From: Bacteroidia bacterium
GTDB lineage: Bacteria; Bacteroidota; Bacteroidia; Flavobacteriales; Flavobacteriaceae
Assembly: GCA_030427865.1 (NCBI GenBank)
Contig: JAUICK010000003.1
Coordinates: 124,001 to 188,000 of the forward strand
DNA length: 64,000 nucleotides
Direction of reading: 5' to 3'
The notes under the pieces are model-generated. The model was not told the DNA's origin, ran no database searches, and worked only from the letters and a program-made list of their open reading frames with translations. Numbering within the stretch: the first letter of the stretch is position 1; each line of letters opens with the position of its first letter. This document shows positions 16,007 to 25,546 of the stretch, one piece after another. The position numbers and the translations under genes were made by a program.

Positions 16007-16806
16007 ATTTTCATCCAGTTTTCACAAGCCACTTCATTTTCTTTTTCTATAAACCAATTTTTGGGAGCAATAACTATTTTTTCTTCATTTTTATTCAACC
16101 AAGCTCCCCACCAAGAAAAACTACTGTTTGCTGTGATGTTGTGCTTACACAAACTCATTAAATACATGTCTTCATGCGGAATAGATTTTATGTCTACATA
16201 AATAGCATTCTTAACATGTAAGTTTTCTTTTGTCCAAGGTATATCATCAGAAAAAACAAAGAAAGTTACATTAGAGTATTTTTCATTTATAATTTGAATA
16301 GCTTTTTGGTAATAATCTAAATTACAGGTTCCATGAACTTTATTTGCTTTTTCATCAGAAATATAATCTCCTCTTCTAATGTGTAAAGAACAAGAATTTT
16401 CTGAAGAAGATATTTTAGAAGCAATGGTTTTACATTGTAAAGATATTTTTTTATTAATTACAAACTCATCTAATAAAACAGCTCTAATATCATTAAAATA
16501 TTTTTCAGTTTGAAAATACCCTTTTACATACTCGTTACCATTAAGAGTTTTCAATTGTTTTTTAAATAGTAAACCTTTTTCTTTCTTATTTTTTTTAATC
16601 TTAGCTTTACCCATAAAAACAGAAAAAGAGTTCGCAATTTCTAAATTGATTTGATATTTATCTAACTGATAACCACCATGAAGCTTATAGGTCTTAAATT
16701 TAGAAATATCCAATTTTACGTCGTAACCTTTTAAAGATAGTGAACGTGCATAAGCATATTGAAACATTTGATTTCCTAGTCCACCAAGAATTCTTACAAT
16801 AACCAT
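16003..16806 (-). CDS. Alpha-1,2-fucosyltransferase family (GT11)
   Basis: A 267-residue GT11 enzyme from the ATG at 16806. The family start is clear: VRILGGLGNQMFQYAYARSL. The GDP-fucose-binding HIRRGDYI and the C-terminal NSSFSWWGAWL are present. GT11 enzymes transfer fucose (some transfer other sugars) in alpha-1,2 linkage to galactose. Fourteen further codons are open upstream but do not look like the family. TACTTTTG (16845-16838, minus) is a plausible -7 box. It forms a two-gene unit with the GT25 gene. Confidence 0.9.
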   Translation of the reverse strand: MVIVRILGGLGNQMFQYAYARSLSLKGYDVKLDISKFKTYKLHGGYQLDKYQINLEIANSFSVFMGKAKIKKNKKEKGLLFKKQLKTLNGNEYVKGYFQTEKYFNDIRAVLLDEFVINKKISLQCKTIASKISSSENSCSLHIRRGDYISDEKANKVHGTCNLDYYQKAIQIINEKYSNVTFFVFSDDIPWTKENLHVKNAIYVDIKSIPHEDMYLMSLCKHNITANSSFSWWGAWLNKNEEKIVIAPKNWFIEKENEVACENWMKI

Positions 16807-16875
16807 GAAAACTACTTGTAGCGTTTTGTACTGAAAGCAAAAGTACAAATGTTATCACAATTTTCTTTTATCAAT

Positions 16876-16908
16876 TTGATGTTAAAAGAATAGAAAACAA
16901 TAAATTTG
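16876..16908 (+). promoter_or_regulatory. Promoter of cca (TTG-N22-TAAATTTG)
   Basis: TTG at 16876-16878 and TAAATTTG at 16901-16908, 22 bases apart, just 16 bases before the cca ATG. The leader would be very short. Confidence 0.5.
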
Positions 16909-16924
16909 CATCACTTTTAAGATT

Positions 16925-18337
16925 ATGAAGTACACAGAAGCAATTTCATCAGAAATTTTTGCAATAATTTCTCAAGCATCAAAAGAAATAAATACCGAAA
17001 GTTATGTTATAGGTGGTTTTGTACGCGATTATTTCTTAAAAAGAGGAAATGCAAAAGATATAGATGTAGTTGCTGTTGGTAGCGGAATTAAACTTGCGTT
17101 AAAAGTTTCTGAATTATTGCCTAATGCACCTAAGGTTCAGGTTTTTAAAACGTATGGAACTGCAATGTTGCGTTATAAAGAAGTAGAGATTGAATTTGTT
17201 GGCGCAAGAAAAGAGTCTTATACAGAAGATAGCAGGAATCCTGAAGTTGTTTCGGGTTCTTTACAAGACGATCAAAATAGAAGAGATTTTACCATTAACG
17301 CTTTAGCAATAAGTTTAAATAAAGCCAATTATGGAGTGTTATTAGACCCATTTAATGGGATTAAGGATTTAGAAACCAAAATCATTAAAACACCATTAAA
17401 CCCAGATATAACTTATTCTGATGATCCTTTAAGAATGCTGCGTGCCATTCGTTTTGCAACGCAATTGAATTTTAAGATTGAAAAAAGCTCTTTAGATGCA
17501 ATTTCTAAAAACTCACATAGATTAAAAATTATTACTCGAGAACGTATTGTAGATGAGTTGCATAAAATTTTGGCATCATCAAAACCTTCTATTGGGTTTT
17601 TATTATTAGAAAAAACCAATTTATTACAACAAATTTTACCAGAATTAACTGCTTTAAAAGGAGTAGAGGAAGTAGAAGGACAGAAACATAAAGATAATTT
17701 TTATCATACTTTAGAAGTTGTAGACAATATTTCTGAAAACACCAATGATGTTTGGTTACGTTGGGCTGCTTTATTGCACGATATTGGTAAAGCCCCTACC
17801 AAAAAATTTAGCAAAAAAGTAGGTTGGACGTTTCATGCGCACGAATTTGTTGGTTCTAAAATGGTGTATAAATTATTTAAACGATTAAAAATGCCATTGA
17901 ATAACAAAATGAAATTTGTTCAAAAAATGGTATTGTTAAGCTCAAGACCCATTGTTTTGGCAAGTGAAGTTACAGATTCTGCTGTAAGACGTTTGGTTTT
18001 TGATGCTGGTGATGATATTAATTCTTTAATGACCTTGTGTGAAGCAGATATTACAACTAAAAATCCAAAGAAATTTAAAAGGTATCATCTAAACTTTGAA
18101 TTAGTTCGAGAAAAGATAAAAGAAGTAGAAGAGCGTGATAGAGTTCGAAATTTTCAGCCTCCTGTTACTGGAGAAGAAATTATGAAAGCTTTTAGTTTAA
18201 GACCTTGTAAAGAAATAGGAATTATAAAAGAAGCCATAAAAGAAGCTATTTTAGATGGAAAAATACCTAATGAGTATAAAGCTTCTTATGATTTTATGAT
18301 TGAAAAAGGGAAAGAATTAGGTTTACAATTAGCCTAA
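16925..18337 (+). CDS. cca: CCA tRNA nucleotidyltransferase with HD domain
   Basis: A 470-residue class II nucleotidyltransferase that adds or repairs the CCA end of tRNAs. The N-terminal catalytic head has GGFVRD (30-35) and the metal-binding DID (45-47), then RRDFTINALA and the RIVDEL region. A C-terminal HD phosphohydrolase domain shows LLHDIGKAP and HAHEFVG. Its end overlaps the end of the ABC transporter gene by 9 bases, tail to tail. Confidence 0.94.
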   Translation: MKYTEAISSEIFAIISQASKEINTESYVIGGFVRDYFLKRGNAKDIDVVAVGSGIKLALKVSELLPNAPKVQVFKTYGTAMLRYKEVEIEFVGARKESYTEDSRNPEVVSGSLQDDQNRRDFTINALAISLNKANYGVLLDPFNGIKDLETKIIKTPLNPDITYSDDPLRMLRAIRFATQLNFKIEKSSLDAISKNSHRLKIITRERIVDELHKILASSKPSIGFLLLEKTNLLQQILPELTALKGVEEVEGQKHKDNFYHTLEVVDNISENTNDVWLRWAALLHDIGKAPTKKFSKKVGWTFHAHEFVGSKMVYKLFKRLKMPLNNKMKFVQKMVLLSSRPIVLASEVTDSAVRRLVFDAGDDINSLMTLCEADITTKNPKKFKRYHLNFELVREKIKEVEERDRVRNFQPPVTGEEIMKAFSLRPCKEIGIIKEAIKEAILDGKIPNEYKASYDFMIEKGKELGLQLA

Positions 18338-20158
18338 ACTTTGCATTGTTACTAACTTAAAATACTCTCCTTTTTTAGTAAGTAACTCATTGTGTTTTCC
18401 TTGTTCTACAATTTTACCTTTTTGGAGTACTATAATTTTATCTGCTTTTTGAATTGTAGACAATCTATGGGCAATCACTAAAGAAGTTCTATTTTGCATC
18501 ATTTTTTCTAATGCAATTTGAACTAATTGTTCAGACTCAGTATCTAAAGCAGATGTGGCTTCGTCTAAAATCATTATTGGTGGATTCTTTAAAACGGCTC
18601 TTGCAATAGACAAACGTTGTTTTTGACCACCAGAAAGAGAGTTACCACTATCGCCAATATTTGTATTAAATTTTAGAGGTAAATCTTTTATAAATTCGTT
18701 AGCATTAGCAATATCGGCAGCTTCATAAAGCGCTGTTTCTGATGCGTTTGGAGTACCTAATTTAATGTTGTTTGCAATAGTGTCATTAAACAAGATAGAG
18801 TCTTGAGTAACAATTCCCATTAAATCTCTTAAAGATTTTTTGGTAATGTTCTTAATGTTTTTCCCATCAATTAAAATTTCGCCTTTATTTACATCGTAAA
18901 AACGAGTAATTAAGTTTGCTAATGTAGATTTTCCGCTACCAGATTGTCCAACTAATGCAACAGTTTCACCTTTATTTATTTTTAAAGAAAAGTCTTTTAA
19001 CACATACTCTTTTTTATATTTAAAAGATATATTTTTAAACTCTATTTCGTTTGTAAATTCTTTTTTTACAAGTGCATTTGGTTTATCTTTAATACTGTTT
19101 TCAGTATTTAAAACTTGCATAATTCGCTCTGCAGAAGCCTCACCTTTTTGAATGTTATAATAAGAAGTTGTGATTAACTTTATTGGGTTTAAAACGGTGT
19201 AAAACAAAACAATATACCCCATAAATTCATCAGGTTGTAAAGAACTTGTGTTTGATAAAACCTCTGTTCCACCATACCAAAGAATTGCAATTATAGTAGC
19301 AGAACCTAAAAACTCGCTCATTGGAGAGGCTAAAGTTTGTCTATGAAAAACACTGGTCATTAAACGTCTAAAAATAGAAGTAGAATCATTAAATTTTTTC
19401 TCAATTATTTTTTCAGAATTAAATCCTTTTATAACTCTTAATCCCCCTAAAGTTTCTTCAATAAAAGATAAAAAAGTACCTGTTTCTTTTTGTGCTTTTA
19501 CAGAGTTTGCTTTTAATTTTTTACTAATTGAAGAAATGATAAACCCAGAAACTGGCAATAAAATAAATACGAAAAGCGTTAATTTTACACTCATAAAGAG
19601 CATAATTGCAATGGCAATAATAACGGTAAGTGGTTCTCTTACAATGGTTTCTATTGATGTAAGGATAGATACTTCTACCTCTTGAACATCAGCGGTCATT
19701 CTTGCAATAATATCTCCTTTCCTTTTTTCAGTAAAATAAGAAATGGGTAATTCTACTATTTTATTGTATAATTTGTCTCTTAAATCTTTTACAATTCCTG
19801 TTCGTAAAAATGTAATGACATACGAAGCTAAATATCTAAAAAAATTCTTCAAGAAAAATAAAGAAAGCGCTAATAAACAGATAAATAAAAGTGTATTTAT
19901 TTGCCCGTCATTTTCTATTTTTTCTGAAATAAAATGATAAAAACTTTCTTTTAAAAAACTACCTATTTTAGTAATTCCTTCATAAGTTGGTTTTGCTGTA
20001 ATTTTTTTATCAGTACCAAAAAGAATCCCCAAAACAGGTATAAATGCTAAAACCGACAACACATTAAAAATAGCATAGAAAATATTGAATAGAATGTTTA
20101 ATAAGGTAAATTTTCTATACTTTTTCTCGTATTTTAAAATGTCTTTAAAGTGGTTCAT
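18329..20158 (-). CDS. MsbA-like ABC exporter (fused membrane and ATPase domains)
   Basis: A 609-residue half-transporter. The first 340 residues hold six membrane segments. The C-terminal ATPase has Walker A GQSGSGKST, the Q-loop region GIVTQDSILFNDT, signature LSGGQKQRLSIARA, Walker B PIMILDEATSALD and the switch histidine in VIAHRLSTI. Such homodimers flip lipid A-core or other lipids or export peptides; the substrate cannot be read. It is directly downstream of the phosphohexomutase gene, overlapping by one base (TAATG), so the two are co-transcribed. Confidence 0.9.
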   Translation of the reverse strand: MNHFKDILKYEKKYRKFTLLNILFNIFYAIFNVLSVLAFIPVLGILFGTDKKITAKPTYEGITKIGSFLKESFYHFISEKIENDGQINTLLFICLLALSLFFLKNFFRYLASYVITFLRTGIVKDLRDKLYNKIVELPISYFTEKRKGDIIARMTADVQEVEVSILTSIETIVREPLTVIIAIAIMLFMSVKLTLFVFILLPVSGFIISSISKKLKANSVKAQKETGTFLSFIEETLGGLRVIKGFNSEKIIEKKFNDSTSIFRRLMTSVFHRQTLASPMSEFLGSATIIAILWYGGTEVLSNTSSLQPDEFMGYIVLFYTVLNPIKLITTSYYNIQKGEASAERIMQVLNTENSIKDKPNALVKKEFTNEIEFKNISFKYKKEYVLKDFSLKINKGETVALVGQSGSGKSTLANLITRFYDVNKGEILIDGKNIKNITKKSLRDLMGIVTQDSILFNDTIANNIKLGTPNASETALYEAADIANANEFIKDLPLKFNTNIGDSGNSLSGGQKQRLSIARAVLKNPPIMILDEATSALDTESEQLVQIALEKMMQNRTSLVIAHRLSTIQKADKIIVLQKGKIVEQGKHNELLTKKGEYFKLVTMQSLG

Positions 20159-21873
20159 TAATTTAGTTTCATCTCTTTTATAATGCGTTGAATTTTAGCA
20201 TCTAAATTAGCTTCAATTTGTACCGCATTTTTAACAGTATCTAAAGATGTGTTTACACTAAAGTAGAACTTTATTTTTGGTTCTGTTCCACTTGGCCTTG
20301 CTGCAATTCGGGTACCAGATTCTGTTTGATAAATTAAAACGTTAGATTTTGGTAAATCTATAGTAGTTTCTTCTCCAGTAATAATATTCTTTTTTATTGA
20401 AGATTGATAATCTGAAAGCGATTCTACTTTTTCTCCATCTATTTCTGTTAATGGATTGTTACGCATATCACTTAACATTTGTTGAATTTCTGCAGCACCA
20501 TCCATTCCTTTTTTTGTGATAGAAATTAAATGTTCTTTATAGAAGCTATTATCAACATAAATTTTTAATAATTCTTTATAAAAAGAACTTCCGTTTTGTT
20601 TTGCATACGCAGCAACTTCACAAGCTAAAAGAGTAGCCGTAACTGCATCTTTATCACGAACAAAATCACCAACCATATATCCAAAACTTTCTTCACCACC
20701 ACCAATAAAATCGAGAGTATTAAAATCTCTAATTAGCTTAGCAATCCATTTAAAACCAGTTAAGCATACTTTAGTTTCTACTCCATAGTTGGCAGCAACA
20801 TCATTTACTAATTCTGTAGATACAATAGTAGAACCCACAAACTGATTTCCATTTAGTTTTCCTTCTTCTTTCCATTTTTTTAGTAAGAAATTTGTCATAA
20901 CCACCATGGTTTGGTTGCCATTCATTAATTTCATATTGCCATTTACATCTCTAACAGCAACACCTAATCTATCACAATCTGGGTCTGTACCAATTACTAT
21001 ATCAGCTCCAATTTTATTGGCTAAGTTAGTGGCCATTTCTAAAGCTTCTGGTTCTTCTGGGTTTGGAGATTTAACTGTTGGAAAATCGCCATTAGGAGTT
21101 TTTTGTTCTTCAACAATATGTACATCTGTATAACCTGCACCAGCTAAAGCATCTGGAATAGATACAATTGATGTTCCGTGTAAAGAGGTAAAAACTATTT
21201 TTAAATTTTCTCTATTAATATTTGAAGCTAAAGAACCATTTTTAACAGAATTTTCAATAAATACTTTATCTACATCTTTACCAATAACTTCTATTAAAGC
21301 TTCGTTTGCTTCAAATTTAATTTCAGAAAAATTTAATGCATTTACATTTCCAATAATTCCACTATCATGTGGAGGAACAATTTGCCCGCCATCTGCCCAA
21401 TATACTTTATATCCATTATATTCTGGAGGATTATGAGAAGCTGTTAAAACAATACCGGCATCACATTTTAAATAACGTACTGCAAAAGATAATTCTGGTG
21501 TTGGACGTAAATCTTCAAATAAATAAACTTTTATATTATTTGCTGATAAAACATTTGCTACAACTTTTGCGAATTTTTTACTGTTGTGTCTACAATCGTA
21601 AGCAATTACAATACTAATTTGCTCTTTTTGTACATTTTCTAATAAGTAATTAGATAAACCTTGGGTTGCTCTCCCTAATGTATATTTATTAATTCTATTG
21701 GTTCCAGCACCCATAATACCACGCATACCACCTGTTCCAAATTCCATGTCTTTATAGAATCTATCTGCCAAATCATCTGGATTGTTGTTAATTATTTCTT
21801 TAACTTCTGTTTGAGTTTCAGCATCAAAAGTAGATGTTAGCCACAATTTTGCTTTGTCTAAAATGTCTTGCAT
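20158..21873 (-). CDS. Phosphoglucomutase/phosphomannomutase
   Basis: A 571-residue alpha-D-phosphohexomutase. The phosphoserine loop is TASHNPPEYNGYKVYWADGG with Ser146. The metal loop is DPDCDRLG, the sugar loop GGEESFGY, and the phosphate-binding tail RPSGTEPKIKFYF. It interconverts hexose 1- and 6-phosphates, supplying sugar nucleotides for the nearby glycosyltransferases and polysaccharides. Length and the FGTGGMRG start fit the long PGM2-type group. TATATTTG (21913-21906, minus) lies about 33 bases upstream and is a good -7 box. Confidence 0.93.
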   Translation of the reverse strand: MQDILDKAKLWLTSTFDAETQTEVKEIINNNPDDLADRFYKDMEFGTGGMRGIMGAGTNRINKYTLGRATQGLSNYLLENVQKEQISIVIAYDCRHNSKKFAKVVANVLSANNIKVYLFEDLRPTPELSFAVRYLKCDAGIVLTASHNPPEYNGYKVYWADGGQIVPPHDSGIIGNVNALNFSEIKFEANEALIEVIGKDVDKVFIENSVKNGSLASNINRENLKIVFTSLHGTSIVSIPDALAGAGYTDVHIVEEQKTPNGDFPTVKSPNPEEPEALEMATNLANKIGADIVIGTDPDCDRLGVAVRDVNGNMKLMNGNQTMVVMTNFLLKKWKEEGKLNGNQFVGSTIVSTELVNDVAANYGVETKVCLTGFKWIAKLIRDFNTLDFIGGGEESFGYMVGDFVRDKDAVTATLLACEVAAYAKQNGSSFYKELLKIYVDNSFYKEHLISITKKGMDGAAEIQQMLSDMRNNPLTEIDGEKVESLSDYQSSIKKNIITGEETTIDLPKSNVLIYQTESGTRIAARPSGTEPKIKFYFSVNTSLDTVKNAVQIEANLDAKIQRIIKEMKLN

Positions 21874-21916
21874 GGTAATTTAAATTTAGTTGATTGTTTG
21901 AGCTGCAAATATACGT

Positions 21917-22873
21917 TTAGAAATTAAGTTTTTCTTTAATGGTATAGTGTTTTTCGTTGCTTTTTGTTTTTATTATCAGTTCTCCAATAAAACCTGCTAA
22001 AAATAATAAAGTTCCTAAAATCATAGAGGTTAAAGCAATGTAAAACCAAGGATTATCAGTTACTAAAATTGTTTTAATACCATTGTAAACTTTATATAGT
22101 TTATAAGCACCTATATAAAAAGCAGATGTTGTACCAAAAAGAAACATTAAGGTTCCCCAAAGACCAAAAAAGTGCATGGGTCTTTTTCCGAATTTAGATA
22201 GAAAGGAAATGGTAATTAAATCTAAAAAACCATTTATAAAACGATCCATTCCAAATTTGGTTTCTCCATATTTCCTAGCTTGATGTTTTACTACTTTTTC
22301 TCCAATTTTTGTAAAACCTTCATTTTTTGCTAATACAGGAATATATCTGTGCATTTCTCCGCTAACTTTTACAGCTTTAATAACTTCGTTTTTGTAGGCT
22401 TTTAATCCGCAATTAAAATCATGTAATTTTAATCCCGAAGTTTTTCTTGCTACTGCATTAAATAGTTTAGAAGGAATGTTTTTTGAAATAACATTATCAT
22501 AGCGTTTCTTTTTCCAGCCAGATATAAGATCAAAATTATCTTTAACAATTAAGTTATAAAGCTCTGGAATTTCTTCTGGATTGTCTTGTAAATCAGCATC
22601 CATAGTTATAACCACTCTACCTTGTGCTAATTCAAAACCAGCATCTAAGGCTTGAGATTTACCGTAGTTTTTTTGAAAACGAATGCCTTTTACTTCTTTG
22701 TGTTTTTCAGACAGCTGTTCAATAACTTTCCAAGAAGTATCTGTACTACCATCGTCAATAAAAATAATTTCATATAAATAACGATTGGATTGCATAACAT
22801 TTGCAATCCAATCGTGTAATTCTTGTAAAGATTTTTCTTCGTTAAAAAGTGGTATTACTACCGAAATATCCAT
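21917..22873 (-). CDS. DPM/GtrB-type glycosyltransferase family 2
   Basis: A 318-residue enzyme of the polyprenyl-phosphate glycosyltransferase group: SVVIPLFNEEKSLQELHDWI, FIDDGSTDTSW, the catalytic DADLQDNPEEIPEL and two C-terminal membrane helices (GLWGTLMFLFGTTSAFYIG and MILGTLLFLAGFIGELI). It most likely loads a sugar onto undecaprenyl phosphate. The minus-strand box TACCTTTG (22910-22903) is a plausible promoter element. The DUF4199 gene lies just upstream on the same strand, a frequent pairing in flavobacteria. Confidence 0.9.
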   Translation of the reverse strand: MDISVVIPLFNEEKSLQELHDWIANVMQSNRYLYEIIFIDDGSTDTSWKVIEQLSEKHKEVKGIRFQKNYGKSQALDAGFELAQGRVVITMDADLQDNPEEIPELYNLIVKDNFDLISGWKKKRYDNVISKNIPSKLFNAVARKTSGLKLHDFNCGLKAYKNEVIKAVKVSGEMHRYIPVLAKNEGFTKIGEKVVKHQARKYGETKFGMDRFINGFLDLITISFLSKFGKRPMHFFGLWGTLMFLFGTTSAFYIGAYKLYKVYNGIKTILVTDNPWFYIALTSMILGTLLFLAGFIGELIIKTKSNEKHYTIKEKLNF

Positions 22874-22957
22874 ATTTTAAAATTATAAGTTCAGTTGATA
22901 TACAAAGGTACTTTTATTTATAATCTTTACCTAAAAACAATCAACTTTAACCAAATT

Positions 22958-23479
22958 TTAATAATTTTCTTCTTCAGATTTTTTCATGATAGCTGCAACA
23001 ATGGCAGATATTACAAATCCTAAGAATGCAGACATCCCTAAAATCATTGCAGAGATAATTCCTGGGCTTTGAAATTTGTTAGCCATTTCTGTTGCTCCTT
23101 CAATTTGTTCTTCTGTCATACCAGCATCTAACCATTTTTGTTGTTGAAATTCCATGGCTTGCTGTTGAAAACTTGGGTCTATGACATTCATAAATAATAA
23201 TGTATATACTACAGATATTACAGCACTAATCATAGAGATTCCTAAACCTATTTTTACACCTTGCCCCCAAGAAATGTAACCACCATTAGCGTCTCTAAAT
23301 TTTTTAATACCAATTACAATAAAAGCTACCATAGCAATTAAACCTACTATATTGCTTATCCATTGGTATTCTAATAAACTACCAGTAGCAAAAAGAATTA
23401 AGTGAATTATTACTCCTGTTAGACCTAAGTATAAACCATAATTTAATATGATACTTTTACTATTTGCTTGATTCTCCAT
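22958..23479 (-). CDS. DUF4199 family membrane protein
   Basis: A 173-residue protein with four hydrophobic helices (about 10-32, 37-57, 78-100, 140-163) and the family pattern GGYISWGQGVKIGLGISMIS with a long hydrophilic stretch after the third helix rich in Gln. It belongs to DUF4199, of unknown function, found in Bacteroidota and often upstream of a DPM-type glycosyltransferase, as here. A TATATTTG box (23512-23505, minus) fits its promoter. Confidence 0.88.
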   Translation of the reverse strand: MENQANSKSIILNYGLYLGLTGVIIHLILFATGSLLEYQWISNIVGLIAMVAFIVIGIKKFRDANGGYISWGQGVKIGLGISMISAVISVVYTLLFMNVIDPSFQQQAMEFQQQKWLDAGMTEEQIEGATEMANKFQSPGIISAMILGMSAFLGFVISAIVAAIMKKSEEENY

Positions 23480-23612
23480 TTGTGTTTAAATTTTAGTTAG
23501 TTATACAAATATATTCATTTCATTTTATAGTTTCCGATTTATAAAACTATAAGAACAAATCATTAGTATTCAGTTTATTAAAAATGTTACATAAATTTTG
23601 ACATTTTTTTAA

Positions 23613-23642
23613 TTGTTTAAATAAAAATAGATTGTAAATTTG
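23613..23642 (+). promoter_or_regulatory. Promoter of ffs (TTG-N19-TAAATTTG)
   Basis: TTG (23613-23615) and TAAATTTG (23635-23642) are 19 bases apart. The SRP RNA begins about four bases downstream, as expected for this promoter class. Confidence 0.7.
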
Positions 23643-23645
23643 CAG

Positions 23646-23747
23646 TGGCAAGTCCTACACAACCAGCTCCCTTTGAATCCCCCAGGGCGGGAACGCAGCA
23701 AGGGTATTAGGTCGTAGCGGTGTGATGTAGATAGCTTGCCATTTTTT
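23646..23747 (+). ncRNA. ffs: Signal recognition particle RNA, small bacterial type
   Basis: The conserved SRP domain is visible as CCCAGGGCGGGAACGCAGCA followed by AGGGT, which holds the Ffh-binding internal loops and the tetraloop. The ends pair as TGGCAAG (23646-23652) with CTTGCCA (23735-23741), giving the long single hairpin of about 96 bases. A T6 run follows as terminator. It binds Ffh and works with FtsY (35380 in this window) in membrane targeting. Confidence 0.93.
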
Positions 23748-23833
23748 GTGCGCTTAATTTGCGTCTGTAAAATTTACTTCTCATTCAAATTAACTTTTTA
23801 ACTTTACATTTTATAAACTACATAAATTAAAAT

Positions 23834-24637
23834 ATGTCTAAAGTTGTTTTAATTACTGGTGCTTCTTCTGGAATAGGAAAAGCGATTGCTACTTTTTTAT
23901 TTGATAAAGGGTATAAGGTTTATGGTACAAGCAGAAATCCTAAGAATGTAGAGAGTTGTTCCTTTAAACTCATTGCTTTAGATGTTTTAAAAGTAGAAAC
24001 GATACAAAATGCTGTTGATTTTATTATTCAAAAAGAAGGAAAGTTAGATGTTTTAGTGAACAATGCTGGTATGGGAATTACAGGATCAGTTGAAGATACT
24101 CCAACAGATGAAATGCGTACCGTTTTTAATACGAATTTGTTTGGTGCTATTGATGTGATGAAAGCAGTTTTACCACAAATGCGAGCACAAAAATCAGGAT
24201 TAATTATAAATGTAACTTCTATTGCAGGTTATATGGGATTACCTTTTAGAGGGTTGTATTCTGCAACAAAAGGGGCTTTAGAAATAATATCTGAAGCTGC
24301 AAGCATGGAAGTTAAACAATTTGGAATTAATGTGGTTAACGTAGCACCTGGCGATTTTGCTACAAATATTGCTTCAGGAAGATATCACACACCTGTTTTT
24401 GAAAATTCGGCTTATAAAGAAACTTATAAAGCAAATTTAGACTTAATGGATGCTCATGTTAATGGGGGAATGAATCCTGATGAAATGGCAAAAGCAGTTT
24501 ATAGCATAATAAATGCTAAAAATCCTAAAATTCATTATAAAGTTGGTGGATTTATGGAAAAATTTTCCATCGTTTTAAAAAGAATTTTACCAGATAGAGT
24601 TTATGAAAAACTCTTAATGAATCATTATAAGTTGTAA
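23834..24637 (+). CDS. Short-chain dehydrogenase/reductase
   Basis: A 267-residue classical SDR: TGASSGIGKA cofactor loop (8-17), NNAG (76-79), and catalytic Ser129, Tyr142 and Lys146 (YSATK). The C-terminal part (HYKVGGFMEKFSIVLKRILP) is like the group that includes 17-beta-HSD-like and retinol dehydrogenase-like enzymes with a basic hydrophobic tail. The substrate is not readable. Upstream, AACTTTTTAACTTT is a short form of the period-8 repeat. Confidence 0.9.
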   Translation: MSKVVLITGASSGIGKAIATFLFDKGYKVYGTSRNPKNVESCSFKLIALDVLKVETIQNAVDFIIQKEGKLDVLVNNAGMGITGSVEDTPTDEMRTVFNTNLFGAIDVMKAVLPQMRAQKSGLIINVTSIAGYMGLPFRGLYSATKGALEIISEAASMEVKQFGINVVNVAPGDFATNIASGRYHTPVFENSAYKETYKANLDLMDAHVNGGMNPDEMAKAVYSIINAKNPKIHYKVGGFMEKFSIVLKRILPDRVYEKLLMNHYKL

Positions 24638-24704
24638 TTTTCTATTGTTTATAACTGATATAAAAATAGTTTTTTTTCTTCTCTGAAATTTCTTAACGAG
24701 TAAC

Positions 24705-24712
24705 TATCTTTG
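24705..24712 (+). promoter_or_regulatory. -7 box TATCTTTG upstream of the transaldolase gene
   Basis: An exact TAnnTTTG. Its last G is also the first base of the dispersed element copy B. No TTG stands at the ideal distance; CTG at 24683-24685 is the closest. Confidence 0.4.
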
Positions 24713-24799
24713 CGTTAGGGATTGAAGCATTTGTTTGAGCTCTTTTGTGAAGAATGAACAAAAAGCGAGTGCGAAAAGCCCGCTCGAACGCCCAAAAAA
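24712..24799. repeat. Dispersed GGGCGTT/AACGC element, copy B
   Basis: It starts GCGTTAGGGATTGAAG and ends CTCGAACGCCC; the GCGTT and AACGC ends can pair. It is the reverse orientation of copies A, C and D as read on the plus strand. It fills most of the leader of the transaldolase-like gene. Confidence 0.7.
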
Positions 24800-24821
24800 G
24801 AATCAACACAAATAAATACTT

Positions 24822-25475
24822 ATGAAATTTTTTATAGACACAGCAAATTTAGAACAAATTAAAGAAGCACAAGCCTTAGGGGTTTTAGATGGGGTAACTA
24901 CTAATCCTTCTTTAATGGCAAAAGAAGGAATTACTGGACAAGAAAATATTATTAATCACTACAAAGCAATTTGCGAATTGGTAGATGGTGATGTTTCTGC
25001 AGAGGTAATCTCAACTGATTTTGATGGAATGGTTAAAGAAGGTGAAGCATTAGCAGCATTAAACCCTCAGATAGTAGTTAAATTACCTATGATAAAAGAT
25101 GGTGTAAAAGCTTGTAAATACTTTTCGTCTAAGGGTATTAAAACAAATGTAACTTTAGTATTTTCTGTAGGTCAAGCTTTATTGGCAGCAAAAGCAGGTG
25201 CAACATATGTATCTCCTTTTTTAGGGCGTTTAGATGATATTTCTACAGACGGATTAAATTTAATAGATGAGATTAGAACAGTATATGATAATTATAGTTT
25301 TGAGACTCAAATTTTAGCAGCATCTGTGCGTAATACAATGCATGTTGTTAATTGTGCAAAATTAGGATCTGATGTAATGACTGGACCTTTAAGCGCAATT
25401 GAAGGTTTATTGAAACATCCTTTAACAGATAGCGGTTTGGCTAAGTTTTTAGCAGATTACCAAAAAGGAAATTAA
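24822..25475 (+). CDS. fsa: Transaldolase / fructose-6-phosphate aldolase family
   Basis: A 217-residue class I aldolase of the small transaldolase group: [30 protein letters not shown], the Schiff-base lysine Lys87 in VVKLPM, then [20 protein letters not shown] and SPFLGRLDD. The family covers fructose-6-phosphate aldolase and true transaldolase activity, and the sequence alone does not separate them safely. It is monocistronic: dispersed element upstream, strong terminator at 25501-25539 downstream. Confidence 0.93.
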   Translation: MKFFIDTANLEQIKEAQALGVLDGVTTNPSLMAKEGITGQENIINHYKAICELVDGDVSAEVISTDFDGMVKEGEALAALNPQIVVKLPMIKDGVKACKYFSSKGIKTNVTLVFSVGQALLAAKAGATYVSPFLGRLDDISTDGLNLIDEIRTVYDNYSFETQILAASVRNTMHVVNCAKLGSDVMTGPLSAIEGLLKHPLTDSGLAKFLADYQKGN

Positions 25476-25500
25476 TCAATGTAGTTGATAAATATATAGA

Positions 25501-25539
25501 ATCAGAAAGTAGAAAATGTTTTACTTTCTGATTTTTTTT
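25501..25539 (+). terminator. Intrinsic terminator after the transaldolase gene
   Basis: ATCAGAAAGTA (25501-25511) pairs perfectly with TACTTTCTGAT (25522-25532), with a 10-base loop, followed by a run of T. Confidence 0.92.
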
Positions 25540-25546
25540 ATGCTTT

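Noticed and set aside
10093..16806. The glycosyltransferase genes as a horizontally acquired island
   Set aside because: They are interrupted by housekeeping genes (mazG, def, ruvX, dapD), base composition looks like the surroundings, and no mobile gene or att-like repeat was found.
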